Assembly (NCBI GenBank): GCA_017853515.1
Contig: JAFMJK010000003.1
Coordinates: forward strand, 1 to 34,882
Source: Chthoniobacterales bacterium
Lineage (GTDB): Bacteria > Verrucomicrobiota > Verrucomicrobiia > Chthoniobacterales > JACTMZ01
Reading direction: 5' to 3'
Length of the DNA stretch: 34,882 nt
Shown: piece after piece, positions 8,072 through 15,697 of the stretch
How positions within the stretch are numbered: position 1 is the first letter of the stretch
Layout: each line of letters begins with the position of its first letter
Translations under genes and position numbers: made by a program
The notes under the pieces: generated by a model
Told to the model about the DNA's origin: nothing
What the model saw: the letters and a program-made list of their open reading frames with translations, nothing else
The model's database searches: none

Positions 8072-11000
8072 GCTGTGCTGTTGGCTGGCTTTTCGGTGAA
8101 AGCCTGAGGCACGATTCGCTGCGAAGCGCGGCGTCCATATTGCCAGAAAACGAGCGGACGCACGACGAGATCGAGCAAGGTGCTGGTGAAAAGTCCGCAG
8201 AAGATGACCACCGCGACGGGGTGAAGGATCTCTTTGCCCGGCTGGTTGGCGCCGAGCAGCAGTGGAAAGAGGGCCAAGCCGGCGGTGAGAGCGGTCATGA
8301 GCACGGGCACGACGCGTTCCTGCGTGCCGCGCACGATCATCGCGCGGTCGAACTTCATCCCTTCCTCCCGCATGAGGTGCAGGTAGTGCGTGATCATCAT
8401 GATGCCGTTGCGCGCGGCAATGCCGGTCAGGGCGATGAAACCGACGAGGGAAGCGACGGAAAGCACGCCGCCGGAAAAAAACTTCACCCCGAAGACCGCG
8501 CCGACGAAAGCCAGCGGGATGTTGAGCATGACTTGGGCGGCAAAGGCCGTGCTGCGGAATTGCATGTAGAGGATGAAAAACATGGCGGCGAGACTGACCG
8601 TCCCGAGCACGAGAATGAGGCGCGAGGCCCCCGCCTCGCTCTCGAACTGTCCGCCGTAGGTGATGAAATAACCCTCGGGCAAAGCGACTTTTCGGGCCAC
8701 GGCCGCCTGCGCCTCTTGCACCGTGGAGACCAAGTCGCGGCCGGCCGCATTGGCCGAGACGTAAATGCGGCGCTGCGCGTTTTCGCGGTTGATCATGTTC
8801 GGACCCATGGCCTCGGAGACTTCGGCGACCAACCCGAGTGGCACGAGTTCGCCGCCGAGGGTGTCGATCGGAATCGCGCGGATGGCATCCAGATCCCTGC
8901 GGGCCTCGTCGGTGAGGCGCAACACGACATCGAAGGAACGCTGGCCCTCGAGCACTTCGGTCACCTCGACACCCCTGAGCGCCATGCCGGTGTAGAGCGC
9001 GGCTTCGCCGGGCCGGAGTCCGTAGGCCGCGCATTTGGCGCGATCGAAACGCACATGGACCTGCGGCACGAGAGTGACGCGTTCGATCTGGATATCGGTC
9101 AAGCCGCGCACCCCGGACACCGCGTCCCGCACTTCGGCGGCCAAGCGGCGCAATTCGTCAAGGTCGTCGCCGAAAATCTTGATGGCGATCTGCGCCTGCA
9201 CCCCGCTGAGGATGTGGTCGATCCGGTGCGAAATGGGCTGGCCGACGCTCACTCCCACCCCGGGCAGGTTGGCCAGACGTTCGCGGATGTCGGCGAGAAT
9301 CTCGGGTTTGGAGCGGTCGGAGGGTTCCAATTCGAATTCGATTTCCGTGGTGTTGACCTCGAGCACGTGTTCGTCGCCCTCGGCGCGTCCGGTGCGCCGG
9401 GCGATGGTGCGCGCCTCGGGCACGCCGGCCAGCAGTTGCTCGGCAATGCGGCTGATGCGGTTGCTTTCTTCCAAGGAAGTTCCCGGGGCGGAAACGACAA
9501 ACGCGGTGATGCTGCCCTCGTTGAATTCCGGCAGGAATTCGCGGCCGAAAGTCGGCGCGGTGACCAGCGCCGCGGCAAAGAGCGCTCCGGCCACGAGATA
9601 GACGCGCTTCGGCGCGGCGAACCCGATGTCGAGAAGGCGTGCCTCGAGGGCTTTGATCCGCCGCACCAGCCAGCCGTCGCTCCGGTGTTCCATGCGCTTC
9701 ATTCGCGGCAACAGCAGCGCACAAAGCGCGGGGGTGACAGTCAGCGAGACCAGCAGCGAGGCAAGGATCGACACCATGTAGGCCACCGCGAGCGGCGTGA
9801 AGATGCGGCCCTCGATTCCTTGCAGGGCGAAGAGCGGGAGAAAGACGAGGACAACGAGGATGGTGGCATAGACGATGGAATTTCGGATCTCGCGCGAGGC
9901 GGACACCACCACCTCGAGCACGGGCCGCGGCTGCGCGGCATGCCGGTTCTCGCGCAGGCGGCGGAAGACGTTCTCCACATCGACAATGGCATCGTCGACC
10001 AACTCGCCGATGGCCACGGCCAACCCGCCCAAGGTCATGGTGTTGATTCCGATCCCCGCCATTTTGAAAACGATGAAGGTGAGCAGCAGGGAGAGCGGGA
10101 TGGCTGTCAGCGTGATGGCCGTGGTGCGGAAATTGAGGAGAAAAATAAAAAGCACGACCGCCACCATGATGCTGCCGTCGCGCAGGGCCTCTTCCACGTT
10201 GCGCACGGCGCGTTCGATGAAGTTGCTCTGACGGAATATATCCGCGTGCACGAGCACTCCCTCCGGCAGACTCGTCCTGATCATTTCCAGCTCCGTCTCG
10301 ATTTTGCGGGTCAGCGAAATGGTGTCCGCCCCGGGTTGCTTTTGCACGGTGAGGATGACGCCGGGTTTTCCGTCTATGCCGGCATCGCCGCGCTTGTGCA
10401 TCGCCGCGCCTTCGCGCACCTCGGCGATTTGTCCGAGCAGGATACTCGAGCCATCGGGGAGAACTTTCACCACCGTGGCGGCCAGATCGTCCGCCGTTTC
10501 CACCCGGGCGAGATTGCGGATGAGCATCTCGGAATGGGCATCGGGCAGGAAGCCTCCGGAGGAGTTGACGTTGGATTCGTCGATGGCGGTCTGCACTTCG
10601 TGCAGCGAGATGCGATTGGCCGCGAGTTTGACCGGATCAACCAGCACCTGGTATTGCCGCACATCGCCGCCCATCACGGTGACTTGGGACACGCCGGGGA
10701 CACTCATCAGCCGCCGCCGCAGATCCCAGCCGGCCAAGGTGCGCAATTGCATCGGACCGACCTCGGGATTTTCGCTGGTCAGACCAATCGCCATGATTTG
10801 CCCCATGATCGAAGAGACCGGGCCGAGAAACGGCCGGACGTCGCGCGGCAAGGACGGGGTCACTTCCGCCACCTTTTCCCCGACGATCTGCCGCGCGCGG
10901 TAGACGTCTGTATCCCAGCCGAACTCGACAAAAACGAGAGACAGACCGATGCCGGACATGGAACGGACGCGCTCCACCCCGGCCGCCCCATTGACCGCCG

Positions 11001-11211
11001 TCTCAAGCGGCAAGGTGACTTGCAACTCCACCTCGTCGGGCGCGAGACCCGGAGCTTCGGTGAAAATGGTAACCGTCGGACGATTCAGATCCGGAAAGAC
11101 ATCGACCGGAATCCGGTTGAGCACATAGCCCCCGTAAGCGGCAAGCAGAGCGGCCACGACAACCACCAAAAGGCGGTTGCGCACGGAAAAGGCGATGAGG
11201 CGGTCGAACAT
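8068..11211 (-). CDS. Heavy-metal efflux RND pump (CzcA/CusA family)
   Basis: Inner membrane proton/metal antiporter of the HME-RND family, 1047 residues, full length with 12 expected helices. The N-terminus (RNRLLVVVVAALLAAYGGY then IPVDVFPDLNRPTVTIFTEAPGL) is typical. The proton-relay helix TM4 reads AIGELVDDAIVDVEN (about residues 399-413), which has two adjacent Asp plus Asp and Glu and is unlike the classic CzcA DFG...DGA or CusA AIGAMVDAA forms. The three Met residues that bind Cu(I)/Ag(I) in CusA appear replaced: Val near HVLEVNTTEIEF, His666 in HRIDHILSG, and Leu in AAYGLRPGEA. A divalent cation is therefore a more likely substrate than Cu(I), but this is inference. The adaptor gene lies 3 bases upstream and the small His-rich gene overlaps downstream. 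Confidence 0.93.
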   Translation of the reverse strand: MFDRLIAFSVRNRLLVVVVAALLAAYGGYVLNRIPVDVFPDLNRPTVTIFTEAPGLAPDEVELQVTLPLETAVNGAAGVERVRSMSGIGLSLVFVEFGWDTDVYRARQIVGEKVAEVTPSLPRDVRPFLGPVSSIMGQIMAIGLTSENPEVGPMQLRTLAGWDLRRRLMSVPGVSQVTVMGGDVRQYQVLVDPVKLAANRISLHEVQTAIDESNVNSSGGFLPDAHSEMLIRNLARVETADDLAATVVKVLPDGSSILLGQIAEVREGAAMHKRGDAGIDGKPGVILTVQKQPGADTISLTRKIETELEMIRTSLPEGVLVHADIFRQSNFIERAVRNVEEALRDGSIMVAVVLFIFLLNFRTTAITLTAIPLSLLLTFIVFKMAGIGINTMTLGGLAVAIGELVDDAIVDVENVFRRLRENRHAAQPRPVLEVVVSASREIRNSIVYATILVVLVFLPLFALQGIEGRIFTPLAVAYMVSILASLLVSLTVTPALCALLLPRMKRMEHRSDGWLVRRIKALEARLLDIGFAAPKRVYLVAGALFAAALVTAPTFGREFLPEFNEGSITAFVVSAPGTSLEESNRISRIAEQLLAGVPEARTIARRTGRAEGDEHVLEVNTTEIEFELEPSDRSKPEILADIRERLANLPGVGVSVGQPISHRIDHILSGVQAQIAIKIFGDDLDELRRLAAEVRDAVSGVRGLTDIQIERVTLVPQVHVRFDRAKCAAYGLRPGEAALYTGMALRGVEVTEVLEGQRSFDVVLRLTDEARRDLDAIRAIPIDTLGGELVPLGLVAEVSEAMGPNMINRENAQRRIYVSANAAGRDLVSTVQEAQAAVARKVALPEGYFITYGGQFESEAGASRLILVLGTVSLAAMFFILYMQFRSTAFAAQVMLNIPLAFVGAVFGVKFFSGGVLSVASLVGFIALTGIAARNGIMMITHYLHLMREEGMKFDRAMIVRGTQERVVPVLMTALTAGLALFPLLLGANQPGKEILHPVAVVIFCGLFTSTLLDLVVRPLVFWQYGRRASQRIVPQAFTEKPANSTA

Positions 11212-11214
11212 GGA

Positions 11215-12168
11215 TCAGTGCGCGTGGTCGTGTCCGCCGTCTCCGGCCGGCGCCGCTATGTTCGTGGTGTATTGCAACTGGTAGTGCCCGTTGGTCACGA
11301 CGACATCGCCGGGCAGCACGCCTTCGACGATTTCCACCCGGTCGCCCGAGACTGTTCCCGTCATCACCTCGCGCCGCTCGAAGTGCAGCGGTTCGGTCTG
11401 CACGTAGACGAACCTGGCTCCGAGCCGCCCGAGCACGGCGCGACGCGGCACGGACACCACGCTCTGCGGCGCGCCGGTTTCGATGAGCATGCGACCGCGG
11501 TAGTTGGGGTGCAGTTTATCCGCGGGATTCGGCACGAGGGCGTAGATGTGGAAGAAGGCACTGCCGTCGAGATGCCCGGGATCCACCCGTTGCACCACGC
11601 CCTCGAAGCGTTCGCCGGGAAAAACGTCGAGCAAGACCACGACTTTCTGTCCGGATGCGATGCGCGTCAGTTCCGGCGATTGGTAGAAACTCCCGCGGGC
11701 CAGCAGTTCGCGGTAATCGCCCGTTTGCATCAGCGTGGTCTCCGGGGTGAAGGGCAGACCGATGACCGCGTCCTGCTCGAACACGATGCCGTCGAGCGGT
11801 GCACGGATTTCTTGCGACGGACTGCCCACGGCCAACGGCGTGACGCGCAGCAATGGCTGATCGCGCTTCACGTGGTCGCCGAGTTTGGCCAGCAGAGCGG
11901 TAACGCGTCCGGGAAACGGCGCCGTGATGCGTGCATGACGCTCCGGGGGCAGAACAAAGACGGCGGGCACTTCCAAGGTCGGGGCCAGCTCGATGATTTC
12001 CGCCTCCACAGTCTGCATGCCGAGGTTGGCCGCCTGTTGTGCGGTCAGCTCGACCGGGCCGTCCTGTGGCGCTGCTCCGCCCGGTTCGGACGGATGATCG
12101 TGGCCGGGACCGGCGTGCAGGGGCATCGCCGCCGCGAGTAGGCAGAATAAGGCAAGTGTTCGTGTCAT
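11215..12168 (-). CDS. RND periplasmic adaptor (membrane fusion protein), hairpin-less, His-rich ends
   Basis: Periplasmic adaptor linking the RND pump to the outer membrane channel, 317 residues, clearly shorter than the usual 380-500. A signal peptide ends near His18-Ala19, and the mature protein starts with GPGHDHPSE and ends in GGHDHAH. The first lipoyl half (about 78-110, ITAPFPGRVTALLAKLGDHV) is joined to the second (about 119-150, EIRAPLDGIVFEQDAVIG) by only some ten residues. The alpha-helical hairpin that normally sits between them is therefore absent. The beta-barrel (about 160-225) and membrane-proximal domain follow. The start overlaps the stop of the outer membrane factor gene as ATGA (12165-12168). 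Confidence 0.88.
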   Translation of the reverse strand: MTRTLALFCLLAAAMPLHAGPGHDHPSEPGGAAPQDGPVELTAQQAANLGMQTVEAEIIELAPTLEVPAVFVLPPERHARITAPFPGRVTALLAKLGDHVKRDQPLLRVTPLAVGSPSQEIRAPLDGIVFEQDAVIGLPFTPETTLMQTGDYRELLARGSFYQSPELTRIASGQKVVVLLDVFPGERFEGVVQRVDPGHLDGSAFFHIYALVPNPADKLHPNYRGRMLIETGAPQSVVSVPRRAVLGRLGARFVYVQTEPLHFERREVMTGTVSGDRVEIVEGVLPGDVVVTNGHYQLQYTTNIAAPAGDGGHDHAH

Positions 12169-13472
12169 GGTTGTTTGCTCCGATGCAGGGGTTTTTCCTC
12201 CAGGTAAGGCGCAGCCACCGCCGGATGCGTGCCCGCGGCGGATTCCAGTTCGACCAAGGCGAGGCCGAGATCCTCGAGGATCTTGGTCGACTCGATGCGG
12301 AGGCTCGCGTTCTGCGCGCGCACGAAAAGCAGGTCGCGCGCGTCGACGCGTCCTTCCTCGAACCCCTTGGCCATATCGCGCTCGGCTTCATCGATGACCG
12401 GCTGCGTGTCGCGTCCGTAGACCCGCGATTGCTGTTCGATCAACGACACGCGACGGCGGGCGGCGGCGATGCCGTTGGCCACCTCGAGTTCGAGCGCGCG
12501 CACCTGTGCCGCCCGCTGTTCCTCGGCAGCTTGGTTTGCCTCGATCTCGCCCTTCTTGGTGTCCCACACCGGCAGAGGGAGGCTCACTTTCACGCCGAGA
12601 AAATTTCCCTGGTCCACGCCCGCGGGTGCATCGACGGAGCGGTCTTGCATGTATTCCACGCCGACACGGATTCCTTCCCACGCGCTCGCTTTGGCCAGAC
12701 GTGTTTCCGCCCCGGCCCGGTCGAGAGCCAACAAGGCAAGCTCCACGTCCGGGCGGTAGGACGCACCGGATGCCGCGGCGCGCTGGCGCAGGGCATCGAC
12801 CGCAGATTCCAGAGATTGTGTCAATTCGAGGCGGGCGCCGGCTGGCAAACCCAGCGCCGTTTTCAATTCGAGCAGCAGTTTCTCGGCGCCGGTCGCCGCG
12901 GTGGTCGATTGCATGGTCCAGGTCTGCTCCTCGACCCGGGCGAGAGCCGACTCCGAAAGCGAGCCCTGGCCGGCGGCAATGCGCTCGGCAGCAAGGCCGG
13001 CCAGCTTGGCCGCTTCGGTCCGTGCGTTGCGACCATCCGCCTCGCGTTTCCGCGCGGCCTGGGTGCGGATATAGAGCTCCTGCACGCGGGCGATGAGCAG
13101 ACGTTCCTCGTTGCGCACCTCGCGCAGCGCTTCGGCCACGCCGACACGACTCACTTCACGCGCGAGGGAGAGTCGCGCCGTGAGGGGCAGCGCCTGATGC
13201 AGTCCGATGGTGAAAACACCTTCGTCGCCGGCGCCATCGACAAATCCGTTGAAGCCGTTGAATTCCAGCTCGGGATTCGGCAGGAGCCCGGACTGTCGCA
13301 AGCGGCCTTCCGCTTTTTTCACGGCGAAACGCGCGGCGACCAGTTCGCGGTTCCCCATAAGCGCCGCTTGCACCGCGCTCTCCATCGAGAGGGAGGCGGC
13401 GCGCGCATCGGACACGGCGACAATCGCGCACAGCGCGATGGTTATTTTCAAAATGTGCTGCTGTTGTTTCAT
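12165..13472 (-). CDS. TolC-family outer membrane efflux channel
   Basis: Outer membrane factor of the tripartite metal exporter, 435 residues, normal for TolC/CusC-type proteins. A signal peptide covers about residues 1-25 (MKQQQHILKITIALCAIVAV, cleaved near DARA). The mature start SLSMESAVQAALMGNRELVAARF is the typical first-repeat motif, and long Ala/Glu-rich helices carry the pattern of two OEP repeats. VKVSLPLPVWDTKKGEIEAN is the classical second-half signature (PLPxWD). I chose ATG 13472-13470 over an upstream in-frame codon because it alone gives a clean signal peptide. No lipid-attachment Cys is present, unlike CusC. It is the second gene of the cassette. Confidence 0.92.
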   Translation of the reverse strand: MKQQQHILKITIALCAIVAVSDARAASLSMESAVQAALMGNRELVAARFAVKKAEGRLRQSGLLPNPELEFNGFNGFVDGAGDEGVFTIGLHQALPLTARLSLAREVSRVGVAEALREVRNEERLLIARVQELYIRTQAARKREADGRNARTEAAKLAGLAAERIAAGQGSLSESALARVEEQTWTMQSTTAATGAEKLLLELKTALGLPAGARLELTQSLESAVDALRQRAAASGASYRPDVELALLALDRAGAETRLAKASAWEGIRVGVEYMQDRSVDAPAGVDQGNFLGVKVSLPLPVWDTKKGEIEANQAAEEQRAAQVRALELEVANGIAAARRRVSLIEQQSRVYGRDTQPVIDEAERDMAKGFEEGRVDARDLLFVRAQNASLRIESTKILEDLGLALVELESAAGTHPAVAAPYLEEKPLHRSKQP

Positions 13473-13593
13473 AATCGTGATGGCCGGCAGATTGTGGGGC
13501 CGCGCCGGTCGGCGGCGTGAAGGCATCCGGAAGGATGCGACAGCCCGGCAGGCATGCCGGGGCGAGCGACGGGCACACTTCGCCCGTCAACGG

Positions 13594-13914
13594 TCAGGAC
13601 AACTGCGGCGGATGATCGATCGAGGAAACCGGCGGTGCGGGCGCGGCGAGAAACATCGGGGAAACATCGGCGATGGTTTCGGCGAAAGTAAGCAGAAACA
13701 TGCCGTCCATGAGCGCGGGCGCGTGATCATGCGAGGCGCAGCCGTGGTCATGGTGCGACCCGCTGTCTTCCGCCTCGCCGTCGGCATGGGTATGCGCCAC
13801 GCAATCCGCATGGGTGGCAATCTCCCAGTGCTCGAGCGCATGAGTGGCGTGGGCCACGGCCAAAAGCGACAAACCAGCCAGCCAAAAAATGCGGAATCGG
13901 CGTCCAGAGGTCAT
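13594..13914 (-). CDS. Small His-rich exported protein heading the metal efflux cassette
   Basis: 106 residues. An N-terminal hydrophobic segment (about 8-24, RIFWLAGLSLLAVAHAT) is followed by a stretch with about a dozen His plus two Cys and several acidic residues (THADCVAHTHADG, SGSHHDHGCASHDH). A second, weaker hydrophobic part (MDGMFLLTFAE) and a Pro-rich tail ending HPPQLS close the protein. The composition and tail resemble small proteins often found beside HME-RND operons (CzcI/DUF2946-like), but I cannot confirm family membership. A longer open frame runs to 14118; the extra part is intergenic and lacks a signal, so the ATG at 13914 is preferred. A role in metal sensing or buffering is inference. 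Confidence 0.65.
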   Translation of the reverse strand: MTSGRRFRIFWLAGLSLLAVAHATHALEHWEIATHADCVAHTHADGEAEDSGSHHDHGCASHDHAPALMDGMFLLTFAETIADVSPMFLAAPAPPVSSIDHPPQLS

Positions 13915-13973
13915 CAAAAACCCCAAACTAGGCAGTGGTGTCGCCTGGTCAAACCCTTTCACTGAAGCCCAAC

Positions 13974-14009
13974 GGCCCGCGCCGTCCGACGCTTCGCGGA
14001 CTTCGGGCC
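13974..14009. repeat. Nested inverted repeat in the 212-base gap before nuoD
   Basis: An outer stem GGCCCG (13974-13979) / CGGGCC (14004-14009) encloses an inner stem GTCCG (13984-13988) / CGGAC (13997-14001). A second hairpin (TTTCCG / CGGAAA, about 14030-14055) follows. This lies between the divergently transcribed His-rich gene and nuoD. It has no poly-T tail in either direction. The stretch could be a structured leader of nuoD or a dispersed repeat; nothing in the window decides. The rest of the gap holds no gene I can support. Confidence 0.4.
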
Positions 14010-14126
14010 CTGCTCTTGGCAAAGAGGTGTTTCCGCATTTCTCTTTTCGGAAAGAAGGCATACCTGTCCCCGCCGCCGGCGTCCTGAAGTTGCCAAAAGC
14101 GTCCGCGAAACGTAACAATCCCCGCC

Positions 14127-15374
14127 ATGTCCACCGTTCTCGAGACGCCCGATGCCGCCGCGCGCACCCGCGCAGTCGAGGCGGAAGCCCGCCGCAATGG
14201 GGAACTGCTCGGAGAGACCGTGACGCTCAACATGGGTCCGTCGCACCCTTCGACCCACGGCGTGCTGCGCATCGTGCTCGAGTTGGACGGCGAAATCATC
14301 ACCAAGGCGGACGTCGACATCGGTTACCTGCACCGCGGCGACGAGAAGATCGCCGAGAACATGCAATACAACCAGTTCGTGCCCTACACGGACCGGCTGG
14401 ATTATCTCGCCCCGCTGGCCAACAACGTGGCCTACGCGCTGGCGGTGGAAAAATTGATGGGGTGGACGCTGCCGGCGCGCGGCCAGGCGATCCGCGTGAT
14501 CTGCTGCGAGTTGGCCCGCATTTCCTCGCACCTGCTCGGCATCGGGGCCTATGCCATGGACATCGGCGCGATGACCGTTTTTCTCTACACCTTCAAGCAT
14601 CGCGAGGTGGTCTACAACCTGACCGAGCAGTTGACCGGCGCGCGTTTCACCACGTCCTACACGCGGGTGGGGGGAATGACGCGCGATATGCCGGCGGGGT
14701 TCGATCGCCAGGTGCGCGATTTCATCGACGGACTGCTGCCCAGCCTCGACGAGGTCGACAAATTGCTCACCCGCAATCCGATCTGGCTCGACCGCACGAA
14801 AAATGTCGGCGTGATCAGCGGAGCCGATGCGATCGCCTACGGGCTCACCGGTCCCAACCTGCGCGGCTCCGGTGTGGATCACGATTTGCGCAAGGCGCAT
14901 CCGTATCTCGGCTACGAGCAATACGATTTCGATGTGCCGGTTGGTTCGGTCGGCGACTGCTTCGACCGCTACCTCGTGCGCATGGAAGAAATGCGCCAAA
15001 GCACGCGCATCATCCTGCAGGCGCTCGATCGCATGCCATCAGGACCGATCTGCGTGGAGGATCCGAAAAACATTTTGCCGAAGAAAACCGACGTGATGAC
15101 CAAGATGGAGGAACTGATCCACCAGTTCATCATCACCACGCAGGGGATCGATGCGCCGGTCGGGGAAGTTTATTTCGGCGCGGAGAATCCCAAGGGCGAG
15201 CTCGGCTTTTACATCTGCAGCAAGGGCGGCGGCGTGCCATACCGTCTGAAAATCCGCGCGCCCAGCTTTGCCAATCTGAGCATCATTCCGGGTCTTCTTC
15301 CCGGCCACTACGTGAGCGACGTGCCCGCCATTCTCGGCAGCATCGACTTCGTGATGGGCGAGTGCGACCGGTAG
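14127..15374 (+). CDS. nuoD: NADH-quinone oxidoreductase (complex I) subunit D
   Basis: The 49-kDa subunit of respiratory complex I, in the peripheral arm, where it helps form the quinone-binding cavity near NuoB. It has 415 residues, full length for NuoD not fused to NuoC. Hallmarks are NMGPSHPSTHGVLRIVLELDGE near the N-terminus, DIGYLHRGDEKIAENMQYNQ, DRLDYLAPLANNVAYALAVE and the C-terminal GSIDFVMGECDR. The ATG at 14127 gives a plausible short Ala-rich leader; no Shine-Dalgarno sequence is present. It stands alone here, with minus-strand neighbours on both sides and no other nuo gene closer than the nuoEF fusion about 12 kb away. Complex I genes are therefore dispersed in this genome. Its stop codon falls inside the outer arm of a palindromic repeat. 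Confidence 0.97.
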   Translation: MSTVLETPDAAARTRAVEAEARRNGELLGETVTLNMGPSHPSTHGVLRIVLELDGEIITKADVDIGYLHRGDEKIAENMQYNQFVPYTDRLDYLAPLANNVAYALAVEKLMGWTLPARGQAIRVICCELARISSHLLGIGAYAMDIGAMTVFLYTFKHREVVYNLTEQLTGARFTTSYTRVGGMTRDMPAGFDRQVRDFIDGLLPSLDEVDKLLTRNPIWLDRTKNVGVISGADAIAYGLTGPNLRGSGVDHDLRKAHPYLGYEQYDFDVPVGSVGDCFDRYLVRMEEMRQSTRIILQALDRMPSGPICVEDPKNILPKKTDVMTKMEELIHQFIITTQGIDAPVGEVYFGAENPKGELGFYICSKGGGVPYRLKIRAPSFANLSIIPGLLPGHYVSDVPAILGSIDFVMGECDR

Positions 15375-15409
15375 GAAGTTTGCGGACGGCTGGGCCAGCC
15401 GTCCCTACC
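15370..15409. repeat. Palindromic repeat overlapping the nuoD stop codon
   Basis: The inner arms GGACGGCTGG (15384-15393) and CCAGCCGTCC (15395-15404) are exact complements around one base. The outer bases GGTAGG (15370-15375) can pair with CCTACC (15404-15409), leaving a bulge. CGTCCCTACC at its right end also occurs at positions 11-20. It lies between the convergent genes nuoD and infA and may act as a bidirectional RNA end or as a dispersed REP-like unit. Confidence 0.7.
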
Positions 15410-15427
15410 GGAGAAAACGAAACGACC

Positions 15428-15451
15428 GGCGGCGAGGACGCCGCCGCTACA
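15428..15451. repeat. Second palindrome of the repeat pair between nuoD and infA
   Basis: GGCGGCG (15428-15434) and CGCCGCC (15439-15445) form a 7-bp stem with an AGGA loop. The right flank, CCGCCGCTACA, matches the right arm of the palindrome at 61-93. The order (CGTCCCTACC unit first, CCGCCGCTACA unit second) is the same at both sites. Confidence 0.6.
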
Positions 15452-15455
15452 TGTG

Positions 15456-15674
15456 TCACCGCTCGCGGTAAGTGATGCGCGCCTTGGTCAGGTCGTAGGG
15501 GGAAATTTCGATCTGCACTTTGTCGCCCGGGACGATGCGCACGAAATGTTTGCGCATCTTGCCGCCGATGTGCGCGAGCACGACGGTTCCATTGGTCAAT
15601 TTCACGCGGAACATCGTGCCGGGGAGCACCTCGACAACGACGCCTTCTGCGGGAATGGACTCTTCTTTGGCCAT
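15456..15674 (-). CDS. infA: Translation initiation factor IF-1
   Basis: 72 residues, a full-length IF-1 that binds the ribosomal A site during initiation. The whole protein is one S1-like OB fold. Recognisable parts are [20 protein letters not shown], the loop [20 protein letters not shown] and the C-terminal [13 protein letters not shown]. It has no extension or lesion. It lies 23 bases after the LuxC-like gene on the same strand, so it may be read as the end of that operon, an unusual place for infA. No separate promoter was evident in the 23 bases. Confidence 0.97.
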   Translation of the reverse strand: MAKEESIPAEGVVVEVLPGTMFRVKLTNGTVVLAHIGGKMRKHFVRIVPGDKVQIEISPYDLTKARITYRER

Positions 15675-15697
15675 GGAGTCCGAGCAGTGAATCCTGC

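Noticed and set aside
8140-12141. Very long open frame (about 1333 codons) on the plus strand opposite the RND pump and adaptor
   Set aside because: Its predicted protein is full of Asp, His, Arg and Gly with no domain, and it lies exactly antisense to the recognisable pump and adaptor. High GC at third codon positions leaves the opposite strand free of stop codons.
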